A stretch of 64,000 nucleotides of DNA, taken from contig NZ_NXLX01000001.1 in NCBI RefSeq assembly GCF_003364335.1, positions 64,001 through 128,000 of the forward strand, read 5' to 3'. A program made the translations under genes and the position numbers. Below are positions 17,913 through 26,530 of the stretch, in pieces. This stretch comes from Helicobacter anseris (lineage in GTDB: Bacteria; Campylobacterota; Campylobacteria; Campylobacterales; Helicobacteraceae). The notes beneath the pieces are model-generated. The model was not told where the DNA came from, did no database searches, and saw only the letters and a program-made list of their open reading frames with translations. Numbering within the stretch: the first letter of the stretch is position 1; the number at the start of each line of letters is the position of its first letter.

Positions 17913-19106
17913 TTAAAATTTTAATCTAATTCCACCATTGACTTGTGTTAGTGTGGGGATAATGCTTGAATCTAAATGCGTGTTTAAAATATTTAATAGC
18001 ATAAAAACATTATTGGTAATGCCAACTTCAGTTGTGAAGTCAAACTCATTTTGTCTTTGATTGGTGCCAAAAGAAGTGCTTCCATAGGTGATGGAAAAGG
18101 TGAATTGCTGAAGTTTTGATTTAATCATTCCATAAAATAAATTACCATTGGGTTGAGTTTTAATAGCCTTTCCTCCCCAGATAAAAAATGGTGTAATTTG
18201 ATCTCCCATAATTCCAATATTCCCCCAGCCAGATTCTTTGCTTGTATTGATGTATCCAGCTTTAAATTGGATAATTTCTTTATAACCCACAAAACCTGAT
18301 AAATCAATAACATATGCATTTGAATGATGAGGAAGATGCTCGATACTATAGGTTGCTCCAAATTCTCCACCCATTTGGATATTGTTGTTCGCATAAGAAC
18401 CATGAACTCTTGTGCCAAAGGCAGTAAATATTTCTGGAGCAAAATAGCTAAAGGCTTTAATCGTTAGGTTTTCATCTAAAATGTCATATTTTGCTCCAAT
18501 GTTGGCAATACCAAAAATATTATAAGGATTGAGATCTCTAAAATCTGTCATTTGCCAATAATTGATTCTTCCATAACTTTTTGCCCAAAAAGTCTCAATA
18601 AGAAGCTTATCAATGGTCTTGTTTCTTATCCAAAAACCATCAGCAAGTGTGTTAATCCATTCATTTGCAATGCTAATTCTGCCTGCTTTAATATTGGTAT
18701 CACCATCAAAATATTCAATAAAGCTTTCTCCTATAGAGGCTTGATTATGATTAAAGAAATCCTTTTGGGCATCAATATTTCCTGTTGAAGTTAAAAGATT
18801 TTTATGCTGATTAAAAATTACTATAGATGAAGCAAAGCTTATGGATGCACGCACATTTTTGTAAAATCCTGAAGTATAGCCTAAGCGGATATTGCCTAAC
18901 AAATACCCACTATTTCCTAAATAACTATATGTTGCAAGATTGTTTGGAGTGAAGTTTTGGGCTTTTCCATAACTAAGTTTTTGATAATCTCCATAGAAGA
19001 TTACATCTCCTTTGGTAACCCCATTTTTTAGGGCTTCATCAATATTTTCATAGCAAAATGCCAATGTATAAAAACTTAAAAATACTAAAAGTTTTTTAAA
19101 ATCCAT
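17913..19106 (-). CDS. OprD/Hof-like outer-membrane porin
   Basis: About 397 residues. A signal peptide (MDFKKLLVFLSFYTLAFC) is followed by a large set of amphipathic beta-strands and a terminal GGIRLKF with final phenylalanine, so this is an outer-membrane barrel. GDTNIKAGRISIANEWINTLADGFWIRNKTIDKLLIE resembles OprD-like porins of Campylobacterota. The start at 19106 is chosen for the AAGGGA site just upstream and the signal peptide. It is eight bases downstream of panC and probably shares its transcript. Substrate unknown. Confidence 0.82.
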   Translation of the reverse strand: MDFKKLLVFLSFYTLAFCYENIDEALKNGVTKGDVIFYGDYQKLSYGKAQNFTPNNLATYSYLGNSGYLLGNIRLGYTSGFYKNVRASISFASSIVIFNQHKNLLTSTGNIDAQKDFFNHNQASIGESFIEYFDGDTNIKAGRISIANEWINTLADGFWIRNKTIDKLLIETFWAKSYGRINYWQMTDFRDLNPYNIFGIANIGAKYDILDENLTIKAFSYFAPEIFTAFGTRVHGSYANNNIQMGGEFGATYSIEHLPHHSNAYVIDLSGFVGYKEIIQFKAGYINTSKESGWGNIGIMGDQITPFFIWGGKAIKTQPNGNLFYGMIKSKLQQFTFSITYGSTSFGTNQRQNEFDFTTEVGITNNVFMLLNILNTHLDSSIIPTLTQVNGGIRLKF

Positions 19107-19114
19107 CAATTCCC

Positions 19115-19945
19115 TTAAAACCATAAATTATCCAATAATCTTGTTTTTCCAACTTTTCCAGCGATTAAAGCAATTGCTTCATTGTGTTTGGGAGTAGAGG
19201 TGATATGAAGGTTGTAATCTGTGATTGTAAAATAATCTAACTCTACATGAGAAATGCAAGTTTTTGCTTGTGCAATAAGCTCTTTGCTTGAATTGCATCC
19301 TTGTTTGAATAAAGTTTCCATTTTTTGAAGAGCTTTTGGTATTTCTAGGGCAATTGTACGCTCTTCTTCAGAGAGATAAATATTCCTTGAGCTTAGAGCT
19401 AAGCCATCAGCGTCTCTTATAGTTTCACAAGGAATAATTGTAAGTGGTAGAAACATATCTTGCACTAATCTTTTTAAGATTAGCAATTGCTGTGCGTCTT
19501 TTTGTCCAAAATATGCGAAATGAGGCTGGATAAGATTAAAGAGTTTTAAAACAACTTGCAAGACACCATTAAAGTGATTTTCTCTTACAAATCCTTCAAA
19601 TACATATCCCATAGACTTTGGAGGATTGAGAGTAATTTCATCCTCTTTTTGATACATTTCTGTTATTTGTGGAGCAAATACGGCACTAACTCCTAGTTTT
19701 TGACAAATCTCACAATCTTTTTCTAAAGTGCGAGGATATTTGTTGAAATCTTCAGTTGGTCCAAATTGTGTGGGATTTACAAAAATACTTACGATTGTGT
19801 GGGTATTTTGTTGGATAGATTTTTGCATAAGGCTTTGATGACCTTTATGCAGTGCCCCCATTGTAGGGACTAATCCCAAAGTATCTTGATGGATTAGGGA
19901 TTTTTTAAAATCTTTTAATTCCTGGATAGTTGTTAAGACTTGCAT
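19115..19945 (-). CDS. panC: Pantothenate synthetase
   Basis: A 276-residue enzyme joining pantoate and beta-alanine with ATP. LVPTMGALHKGHQSLM holds the HxGH nucleotidyltransferase signature, SIFVNPTQFGPTEDFNKYPR is the pantoate-binding stretch, and SSRNIYLS the KMSKS-like loop. Length is usual. It overlaps pyrF by 13 bases. CoaBC, a later step of the same coenzyme A pathway, is encoded at 4752-5954. Confidence 0.97.
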   Translation of the reverse strand: MQVLTTIQELKDFKKSLIHQDTLGLVPTMGALHKGHQSLMQKSIQQNTHTIVSIFVNPTQFGPTEDFNKYPRTLEKDCEICQKLGVSAVFAPQITEMYQKEDEITLNPPKSMGYVFEGFVRENHFNGVLQVVLKLFNLIQPHFAYFGQKDAQQLLILKRLVQDMFLPLTIIPCETIRDADGLALSSRNIYLSEEERTIALEIPKALQKMETLFKQGCNSSKELIAQAKTCISHVELDYFTITDYNLHITSTPKHNEAIALIAGKVGKTRLLDNLWF

Positions 19946-20634
19946 TTTTCTATTTCCTCATAGATTTTCTTTACAGTTAGTATGGGATTGGCACTTTTGT
20001 AGATAGGGCGGCCTACTACGATAAAATCTGATTGATTTTCATAGGCTTGTTGGATTGTTGCTACGCGTTTTTGATCATCAGCATCTTCTGCAAAGGGTCG
20101 AATCCCTGGAGTGAGGGTAAGAAAATCTTTGTGAGTATGTTGTTTGATACTTAAGCTTTCATAAGCTGAGCAGACAATGCCATCAAGATTGCTTTCATAC
20201 GCAATTTTTGCAAGTAGTGTTGCTTGAGTGTCAATAGAAGTGTGATAAATTTCTTCAAAAGTAGAATTATCAAAGCTTGTGAGAGCTGTCACGCCAAATA
20301 CAAGCGGTCGTTTTTGTAGAGATTTGAGACTTTGCATAAGCGCAGACATCGCAATTCTCCCACTACTTGTATGAATGGTAATCATATCTACATTTAGTTT
20401 TGCACATTCTAATGCAGAATCTATCATTGTATTAGGAATATCATAGAGTTTGAGATCCAAAAATATTTTAAATTCAGGATTGATTTGTTTGATGAGATTT
20501 AAAAAATTTTTTCCATCTCGGATATAACTTCTTAAGCCCACCTTTACCCATAGATTTGGGAAATTGTGCAAATTTTCTAAGAGTTTGAGGTTTTGCTCCT
20601 GATGTTCAAGATCTAAGGCTATACAGAGTTTCAT
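19933..20634 (-). CDS. pyrF: Orotidine 5'-phosphate decarboxylase
   Basis: A 233-residue TIM-barrel enzyme that makes UMP. LCIALDLEHQEQNL is the first strand, FLDLKLYDIPNTM holds the catalytic DxKxxD set, and the end GRPIYKSANPILTVKKI has the phosphate-binding GRxI motif. It is the first gene of the pyrF-panC-porin unit, an arrangement that I recall for H. pylori. It is divergent from the carbonic anhydrase gene across 196 bases that probably hold both promoters. Confidence 0.97.
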   Translation of the reverse strand: MKLCIALDLEHQEQNLKLLENLHNFPNLWVKVGLRSYIRDGKNFLNLIKQINPEFKIFLDLKLYDIPNTMIDSALECAKLNVDMITIHTSSGRIAMSALMQSLKSLQKRPLVFGVTALTSFDNSTFEEIYHTSIDTQATLLAKIAYESNLDGIVCSAYESLSIKQHTHKDFLTLTPGIRPFAEDADDQKRVATIQQAYENQSDFIVVGRPIYKSANPILTVKKIYEEIEKCKS

Positions 20635-20830
20635 TTTTTCTCCTAATGATTTGAGTAAAGTGGAGTTCAGATATCCTAAAAATGCCTAAAATAATACCAA
20701 AAAGTTAGAATTATTAAACTATGATATCTCTGCTTTATTTGAAAAATATATCCTTAAAAACTTTGAGATGATAAAGAATAGTTATGAGGTATAATTGCAG
20801 ATTTTTAAACTATATTTTGGTGTGTAGCTT

Positions 20831-21475
20831 ATGAAAGAATTATTTGATGGTGTTGTGAAGTTTCAAGAAGATGATTTTGTGCAATACAAGGATTTATATG
20901 AGAGTTTGAAAAAACATCAAGAACCTCATACACTTTTTTTAACTTGTGTAGATTCTAGAGTGGTGCCAAATCTTATTACAAACTCTCTGCCAGGAGATTT
21001 GTTTGTAGTGAGAAATATGGGGAATATCGTGCCTCCTTATAGACAAGATTCTAATCTACGAGATGGCTATCTTTCTACTACATCTGCCATTGAATATGCA
21101 TTGAGCATTTTAGGGATAAGAAATATTATTATTTGTGGGCATAGTGATTGTGGTGCTTGTAGTGCTATTTATGAAGATGAAGAGACACTAAATAAAGCAC
21201 CTTATGTAAAAAAATGGATTGAGCTATTAAATCCTGTTAAAGAAAAAGTTTTGGAGTTAAATCCTAAAAGCAAAGTTAAGAGAATGTGGCTCACTGAGCA
21301 AATAAATATAGAAAAGCAGCTTGAAAATCTAATGACTTATCCTTTTGTAGAAGAAATGTTTGATAGAGGAGAGCTAAGGATTTATGGTTGGTATTATATA
21401 ATTTCTACAGGTCAGGTATTTAATTATAATATGATTACAAAAGAGTTTAAACCCATCAATAAGGATAAAAAATGA
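20831..21475 (+). CDS. Beta-class carbonic anhydrase
   Basis: A 214-residue cytoplasmic zinc enzyme interconverting CO2 and bicarbonate. Zinc ligands are C40 and D42 in [11 protein letters not shown], and H and C in [14 protein letters not shown]. It matches the H. pylori enzyme sometimes called IcfA. The stop overlaps the kdsA start as ATGA. It may supply bicarbonate for carboxylation in a capnophilic life style. Confidence 0.95.
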   Translation: MKELFDGVVKFQEDDFVQYKDLYESLKKHQEPHTLFLTCVDSRVVPNLITNSLPGDLFVVRNMGNIVPPYRQDSNLRDGYLSTTSAIEYALSILGIRNIIICGHSDCGACSAIYEDEETLNKAPYVKKWIELLNPVKEKVLELNPKSKVKRMWLTEQINIEKQLENLMTYPFVEEMFDRGELRIYGWYYIISTGQVFNYNMITKEFKPINKDKK

Positions 21476-22278
21476 GTAAGATGATTTTTTTGAGTGGTCC
21501 TTGTGTGATTGAAAGTTATGAGAATCTAAGGCGTGTTGCAGAGGACTTAAAATTTTTAGCCACACATCCAAAGATTGATTTTTATTTCAAAGCAAGTTTT
21601 GATAAGGCTAATCGCACAAGTTTGGAGAGTTTTAGAGGTCCGGGATTAAAAGATGGGCTTGAGCTACTAAAAAGAATCAAAGAAGAGTTTGATTATAAAA
21701 TTATTACAGATATTCACGAAAGTTATCAAGCAAAGGAAATCGCTCAAGTTGCTGATGTGATTCAAATACCAGCATTTCTATGCCGACAAACAGATTTGAT
21801 TGTTGAGGTAGCTAAGACAGATTGTATTGTAAATATCAAAAAAGGACAATTTATGAATCCAAATGATATGCAATATTCTGTTTTAAAAGCAATTAAGACA
21901 AGGGGAGGAGGTCAAGCGACATACGAAGAAAGTAAAAAATATGGCATTTGGGTTACAGAGAGAGGCAATAGTTTTGGATATGGAAATTTAGTTGTAGATA
22001 TGAGATCTTTGGTTATTATGAGAAAATTTGCTCCAGTCATATTTGATGCAACACATAGTGTGCAGATGCCAGGTGGTGCCAATGGCAAGAGTGGGGGAGA
22101 TAGGACATTTGTGCCATATCTTGCAAAAGCTGCAGCAAGTGTTGGAGTAGATGGTTTTTTTGCAGAAACTCACTTTAACCCAGATGAGGCATTAAGTGAT
22201 GGTCCAAATATGATACCTACAAATAATATGCAGGCATTAGTAGAAAAAATCTTAAAAATACAGGAGGTTGCACAATGA
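21472..22278 (+). CDS. kdsA: 3-deoxy-D-manno-octulosonate 8-phosphate synthase
   Basis: A 268-residue enzyme condensing phosphoenolpyruvate with arabinose 5-phosphate, the first step to Kdo for lipooligosaccharide core. [34 protein letters not shown] and [10 protein letters not shown] are family signatures, and [11 protein letters not shown] holds metal and substrate contacts. A cysteine in GPCVIE suggests the metal-dependent class. It is coupled by four-base overlaps to the genes on both sides. KdsB, the CMP-Kdo synthetase, is at 30394-31110. Confidence 0.97.
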   Translation: MSKMIFLSGPCVIESYENLRRVAEDLKFLATHPKIDFYFKASFDKANRTSLESFRGPGLKDGLELLKRIKEEFDYKIITDIHESYQAKEIAQVADVIQIPAFLCRQTDLIVEVAKTDCIVNIKKGQFMNPNDMQYSVLKAIKTRGGGQATYEESKKYGIWVTERGNSFGYGNLVVDMRSLVIMRKFAPVIFDATHSVQMPGGANGKSGGDRTFVPYLAKAAASVGVDGFFAETHFNPDEALSDGPNMIPTNNMQALVEKILKIQEVAQ

Positions 22279-22739
22279 ATATATTGGAAGGAAGAATAAC
22301 ATTAAGTGGTAATGAAAAAATTGCCATTATTGCAAGCAGATTTAATCATATTATCACAGATCGTTTGGTTGAGGGTGCAAAGGATAGTTTTTTAAGACAC
22401 GGAGGTAATGAGGATTTCTTAGATCTTATCTTGGTTCCTGGTGCATATGAAATACCATTTGTTTTAGATAGGTTGCTTGCAGGTAACAAATATGATGGTA
22501 TTTGCACATTGGGTGCAATTATAAGAGGAAGTACACCGCATTTTGATTATGTTAGTGCTGAGGCAACAAAGGGTATTGCTAATACAACATTAAAATATCA
22601 AACACCTGTAATTTTTGGAGTTTTAACAACAGAGACCATAGAGCAAGCCATTGAGCGTGCTGGTAGCAAAGTAGGCAATAAGGGCTTTGAGGCAATGAGT
22701 GGTCTTATTGAACTCATCAATCTTTACAAAAAGTTTTAA
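22275..22739 (+). CDS. ribH: 6,7-dimethyl-8-ribityllumazine synthase
   Basis: A 154-residue subunit that normally builds the icosahedral lumazine synthase shell, the penultimate step of riboflavin synthesis. [29 protein letters not shown], and [14 protein letters not shown] with the catalytic histidine in FDYV context are all conserved. It starts within the kdsA stop, and nusB begins one base after its stop. Confidence 0.97.
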   Translation: MNILEGRITLSGNEKIAIIASRFNHIITDRLVEGAKDSFLRHGGNEDFLDLILVPGAYEIPFVLDRLLAGNKYDGICTLGAIIRGSTPHFDYVSAEATKGIANTTLKYQTPVIFGVLTTETIEQAIERAGSKVGNKGFEAMSGLIELINLYKKF

Positions 22740-22740
22740 A

Positions 22741-23136
22741 ATGGCTACAAGATCTCAAGCTAGAGAGGCTGTCGTAGGATTGCTTTATGCTTATGATAGT
22801 GGGAATATTGATATTAGGAAATTAGCAAAAGAGGTTTTGGAAGAAAAAAAAATCCGCAATAAACAACAAGAATTTGCCCTAGAGCTTTTTGATGGAGTGA
22901 TTTCTAAGATGCAATTTTTAGATGATCAGATATCAAAACAGCTTAAAGATTGGGAATTAAGCAAACTTGGCGGTATGGAGCGAGCTATTTTGAGGCTTGG
23001 AGTATATGAGATTCTTTTTAGCCACACAGATAAACCTGTTGTAATCAATGAAGCCATAGAACTTGCTAAGAGTTATGGAGAAGAAATGGCTCCAAAACTT
23101 ATCAATGGGATTTTAGATTCTATCAATAAAGAATAG
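22741..23136 (+). CDS. nusB: Transcription antitermination factor NusB
   Basis: About 131 residues, all-helical. MATRSQAREAVVGLLYAYDSGN at the N-terminus (the arginine-rich RNA-binding helix) and ILRLGVYEILFSHTDKPVVINEAIELAK near the end are typical. NusB with NusE binds boxA of rRNA leaders. The ATG at 22741 is chosen over an earlier frame start because it follows the ribH stop directly and begins with the conserved helix. Its stop is two bases before the next gene. Confidence 0.97.
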   Translation: MATRSQAREAVVGLLYAYDSGNIDIRKLAKEVLEEKKIRNKQQEFALELFDGVISKMQFLDDQISKQLKDWELSKLGGMERAILRLGVYEILFSHTDKPVVINEAIELAKSYGEEMAPKLINGILDSINKE

Positions 23137-23138
23137 AA

Positions 23139-24932
23139 ATGCTAAAAAAGATATTATTTTTTTTCACAATCATTAGTTTTTTAGAATCTAGTGCCTTTGA
23201 TAAAGCACTAGAAGATTTAATCTTTTTAAATTATCAAATCACTCAAAGTAAGAACAATCAAGATGTAGATAATATTTCTTTGCTAGAAGAAGAGAAGATT
23301 TATGAATTAAAAAAACTAACTTTAGAACTCTTGACATCAAAAGAAAACTTTAATGAAGCTATCAATGAGATTACAAAAAAGCAAGAGGAGATTAGAGGGC
23401 TTATCCAAACACAAATGCGAGATGATACTAAAAAGTCTTTGCTAAAGGAGCATTTGGAATTAGCCAATTTAGAGCTTGCAAGGATTATGCAGAGCTTTGC
23501 TTCTAATTTGCAAAAAAATATCGGGATTTTTTCTCAAGAAAAAGATGTTGTTTTTATCGTAAAAAATACACTTCAAGAGCTTAATAAACAACAAAATTTT
23601 AAAAATCAAACCAAAAATGAAGCCATCATAAGATACCAAGAAACTCTAAAAACTTATAAAGAAGTAGTGACATATTTTCTTGAACATCCAAGGACCCTGC
23701 TTCCTCAAAATGCTTTTTTAAATTTAGGTGTTGGCTGGATTTTGCAACAAATTGATATGTGGATTCCTATTAAGACTTTTGATTTGTTTTTTGCCAAATT
23801 GATTTTATCAGCAGTTTTATTGATTGTTTTATTAGCGTGTAGAAAAGTTTTAGCAAGATTGATTTTTTTTATGTTGAATTTTTTTATGCATATTGCAAAA
23901 AAAGATAGCAACCTAAAGGATACTATTTGCAAAGATATTGTAACCCCAATTACTTATGTTTTACTTGTGGCAAGTTTTGATATTGCAGTAAGTGTGCTTT
24001 ATTATCCCAATGCACCATCAGAAAAAATAGAGATTTGGTTTGGGGTGTCTTATATTGTTTTGGGTGTATGGTTTTTTATTACCCTGTTACGTTCTTATGG
24101 TGTTGGTCTTATGGGGAGTATCTTGCAAAAAAAGGATGGTTTTAGGAGAGAAGCCATTAACTTGATTTTAAAAATTAGCTATTTTATTATTTTTCTAATC
24201 GGACTTTTGATTGCCCTAAAATATTTAGGTTTCAATGTATCCACCATTATGGCTTCTTTGGGTATAGGAGGTTTGGCAGTAGCATTGGCTCTTAAGGATA
24301 TGTTGGCAAATTTTTTTGCATCTGTAATGCTTTTGTTTGAAAATTCTTTTTCTCAAGGGGATTGGATTGTTTGTAATGGGATTGAGGGGACTGTTGTTGA
24401 AATGGGATTAAGACGCACTACAATTAGGACTTTTGATAATGCTCTAGTGCTTGTTCCAAACTCCACACTTGCTAATGGCGCTATTTTAAATTGGAATCGA
24501 AGAAAAATGGGTAGGCGTATCAAGATGAGTATAGGGGTTACTTATGATTCTCCTATGGAAAATTTAAGGCAATGTATCAAGGATATTAGGCAAATGTTGC
24601 TGGATCATCCAAAGATTGCAAAATCAGATGAAAAAAATATTGAACTAGATCGCTATGAGCTTGCATTAAAGCAAAACATAGTTTCTATGCAAGATTTATT
24701 GGGCTATAAGGATAACTTATTTGTAGTGTTGGATACTTTTGCAGATAGCTCTATAAATATTTTAGTGTATTGTTTTAGCAAAAGCGTGATTTGGGGGGAA
24801 TTTTTGGATATAAAGCAAGATGTGATGTTTAAGATTATGGATATTGTAGAAAAAAATAATTTGAGTTTTGCTTTCCCATCACAAAGTATTTATGTAGAAA
24901 GCCTTCCAGATAAAATGGGAGCAAAGCTTTAG
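23139..24932 (+). CDS. MscS-family mechanosensitive channel with periplasmic N-terminal domain
   Basis: A 597-residue inner-membrane protein. A signal peptide, then a charged coiled-coil-like region (residues 20-190), then four to five membrane segments from about residue 205. The pore helix IMASLGIGGLAVALALKDMLANFFASVMLLFE is the MscS signature, followed by the beta domain GDWIVCNGIEGTVVEMGLRRTTIRTFDN. The long periplasmic part makes it similar to MscK/YbdG-type channels, used to release solutes in osmotic downshock. It follows nusB with a two-base gap and ends near a fresh promoter region. Confidence 0.9.
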   Translation: MLKKILFFFTIISFLESSAFDKALEDLIFLNYQITQSKNNQDVDNISLLEEEKIYELKKLTLELLTSKENFNEAINEITKKQEEIRGLIQTQMRDDTKKSLLKEHLELANLELARIMQSFASNLQKNIGIFSQEKDVVFIVKNTLQELNKQQNFKNQTKNEAIIRYQETLKTYKEVVTYFLEHPRTLLPQNAFLNLGVGWILQQIDMWIPIKTFDLFFAKLILSAVLLIVLLACRKVLARLIFFMLNFFMHIAKKDSNLKDTICKDIVTPITYVLLVASFDIAVSVLYYPNAPSEKIEIWFGVSYIVLGVWFFITLLRSYGVGLMGSILQKKDGFRREAINLILKISYFIIFLIGLLIALKYLGFNVSTIMASLGIGGLAVALALKDMLANFFASVMLLFENSFSQGDWIVCNGIEGTVVEMGLRRTTIRTFDNALVLVPNSTLANGAILNWNRRKMGRRIKMSIGVTYDSPMENLRQCIKDIRQMLLDHPKIAKSDEKNIELDRYELALKQNIVSMQDLLGYKDNLFVVLDTFADSSINILVYCFSKSVIWGEFLDIKQDVMFKIMDIVEKNNLSFAFPSQSIYVESLPDKMGAKL

Positions 24933-24983
24933 GCTTTTTGAATTTTAGTTATAATTTTAAAAATTAGAGATTAGGAGCATATT

Positions 24984-25946
24984 ATGAAAATACAACGTTT
25001 GGTAATGGGGGGGGGGATTTTATTTTGCTGCCTTTTAAGCAGTAATATTTTTGCACAAGATCTTGATGAGGAAATTCAAAGATTAGAAAAACAAAACAAG
25101 CTTTTAGAATTAAAGAAAAAGCAAAAACAACTTCAAAATGAACTCCAAGATGATAATCTATCATCTGATACTACACAGGCTAAAACAGAGAGTAATCAAA
25201 AAGATTTAAGCAAAGCTAAAGAAAAAAGTGGATTTTTCATTGGAGTAGAGGGAGTATTGGGAAGTGTGCAAATTAGCCAAAAGGATCCAGATTTAACCAA
25301 TGGTGTAATTTCTTTGAATCTTAATAAAACTAGTAATAATTTTGCTTTTGATGGTGGTTTATTGTTAGGTTATCAAAAATATTTTGGAGAGAGTGCAAAA
25401 CACGGATTGAAAATTTCTACTCATTTATATAGTGGAGTGGGTTATGAACTTTCATTAAAAGGGCTGTCTACTATTTCATCAAGATCAACTTCGGTGCTAG
25501 GAGATATTTCAACAACAGTAAACTATATTCCTATTAAAGTGGGCATTGACATAAAATATCTTTGGGATTTTTTAGAAAAAGGCAAATCTGCGTTGGGATT
25601 GAATGTGGGGTTTGGATATGAGTTTGATTATTATATTGGTAATTTCTCTTTAGAATTTAAAAGCTCTGTTCTTGATGCTGGCGGTTCTGTGTTGATTGAT
25701 AATATTGCCTCAACAATTTATCCTACAATCGGGTTGCATTATGTCTATAATAAACATCATAGTTTTGAAATAAATTATCGCTTTGGTGGAATGATAACTT
25801 TTTTTGGCAGTAAAACAAGCAATCCTTCTTTGAAAACCACTTCAAAAATCAGTGGTGCTAATTATGTAATGTATTTTACAGATGGAATTAAACATACTAT
25901 TGCTATGTCAAATTTCTTTATTTTCAACTATACCTATAAGTTCTAA
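24984..25946 (+). CDS. Phase-variable outer-membrane beta-barrel protein (ON frame)
   Basis: A 320-residue protein. The signal peptide (MKIQRLVMGGGILFCCLLSS..FAQ) is encoded across a run of ten G residues, so a change of one base would destroy translation after nine residues. The mature protein starts with a coiled-coil (DEEIQRLEKQNKLLELKKKQ), a spacer, and then a beta-barrel ending NFFIFNYTYKF. The coiled-coil next to a barrel recalls Hop-like adhesins or trimeric efflux partners; no adhesin motif was identified. Preceded by TTAGGAG. Shown in the ON frame. A perfect hairpin terminator follows. Confidence 0.88.
   Translation: MKIQRLVMGGGILFCCLLSSNIFAQDLDEEIQRLEKQNKLLELKKKQKQLQNELQDDNLSSDTTQAKTESNQKDLSKAKEKSGFFIGVEGVLGSVQISQKDPDLTNGVISLNLNKTSNNFAFDGGLLLGYQKYFGESAKHGLKISTHLYSGVGYELSLKGLSTISSRSTSVLGDISTTVNYIPIKVGIDIKYLWDFLEKGKSALGLNVGFGYEFDYYIGNFSLEFKSSVLDAGGSVLIDNIASTIYPTIGLHYVYNKHHSFEINYRFGGMITFFGSKTSNPSLKTTSKISGANYVMYFTDGIKHTIAMSNFFIFNYTYKF
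25007..25016 (+). repeat. Ten-base G tract in the signal-peptide codons of an outer-membrane protein
   Basis: Ten G residues starting with the G of ATG codon 8 and covering three glycine codons. The current length keeps the gene in frame; 9 or 11 would frameshift inside the signal peptide. Such tracts vary by slipped-strand mispairing, giving surface variation between sibling cells. Confidence 0.9.
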
Positions 25947-25972
25947 TTTCTTTATCTTTTTAGATAAAGAAA
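25947..25972 (+). terminator. Intrinsic terminator after the phase-variable outer-membrane protein
   Basis: TTTCTTTATCT-TTTT-AGATAAAGAAA: a perfect 11-base stem with four-base loop starting one base after the stop codon. It is A+T rich, like other terminators in this genome. Confidence 0.65.
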
Positions 25973-26069
25973 AATACATTTATCTCATATTGATATAGAA
26001 AAATCATTATTAGTAGAAATTAAAGATAATAATACAAAAACGATTGATAATATGGATTTAATTAAGGGG

Positions 26070-26146
26070 TGGTACGCCCGGCAGGATTCGAACCTGCGAC
26101 CTACGGCTTAGAAGGCTGTTGCTCTATCCAGCTGAGCTACGAGCGC
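26070..26146 (-). tRNA. tRNA-Arg (anticodon TCT)
   Basis: The minus strand folds as a full tRNA with encoded CCA. Acceptor GCGCTCG pairs with CGGGCGT (two G-U pairs), the D-arm is GCTC/GAGC, the anticodon loop is CTTCTAA giving TCT, and the T-arm is GCAGG-TTCGAAT-CCTGC. The anticodon stem ACAGC/GCCGT has one A-C mismatch. Confidence 0.96.
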
Positions 26147-26169
26147 GTATAATAAATTTTTGAGTTAGG

Positions 26170-26246
26170 TGGTACGCCCGAAGGGAGTCGAACCCCTAAC
26201 CCCCAGATCCGAAGTCTGGTGCTCTATCCAATTGAGCTACGAACGC
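26170..26246 (-). tRNA. tRNA-Arg (anticodon TCG)
   Basis: Full cloverleaf with encoded CCA on the minus strand. The anticodon stem CCAGA/TCTGG encloses CTTCGGA with anticodon TCG, which with wobble modification would read CGN arginine codons. It is 23 bases upstream of the other arginine tRNA in the same transcript direction. Confidence 0.96.
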
Positions 26247-26287
26247 AAGTCATTATTGTATAAATCATCTTATAATTTTTTATTTAA

Positions 26288-26365
26288 TGGGGTGGATGAT
26301 GGGGCTCGAACCCACGACCCTCAGAGCCACAACCTGATGCTCTAACCAACTGAGCTACATCCACC
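26288..26365 (-). tRNA. tRNA-His (anticodon GTG)
   Basis: Minus-strand cloverleaf with loop TTGTGGC (anticodon GTG). The acceptor stem carries the extra 5' G (G-1) opposite C73 that marks histidine tRNAs, and CCA is encoded. The T-arm is CGTGG-GTTCGAG-CCCCA-like. Confidence 0.96.
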
Positions 26366-26388
26366 ATTTAACAATAATAACAAGTTAA

Positions 26389-26466
26389 TGGTCGGGGCGA
26401 AAGGATTCGAACCTTCGACCCCTTGGTCCCAAACCAAGTGCGCTAACCAGACTGCGCTACGCCCCG
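26389..26466 (-). tRNA. tRNA-Pro (anticodon TGG)
   Basis: Minus-strand cloverleaf with acceptor CGGGGCG/CGCCCCG, anticodon stem CTTGG/CCAAG enclosing TTTGGGA (anticodon TGG) and encoded CCA. It is first in transcription order of the Pro-His-Arg-Arg cluster. Confidence 0.96.
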
Positions 26467-26530
26467 AATAAAGAAGCAAATTATACTCTAAGAGTGCTAT
26501 TTTGTCAAGTTTTATACACTATATCTTTGA

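Noticed and set aside
25947-26530. CRISPR array or rRNA in the tRNA region
   Set aside because: Only four tRNA genes and a hairpin are present; no repeat-spacer pattern or rRNA sequence was seen.
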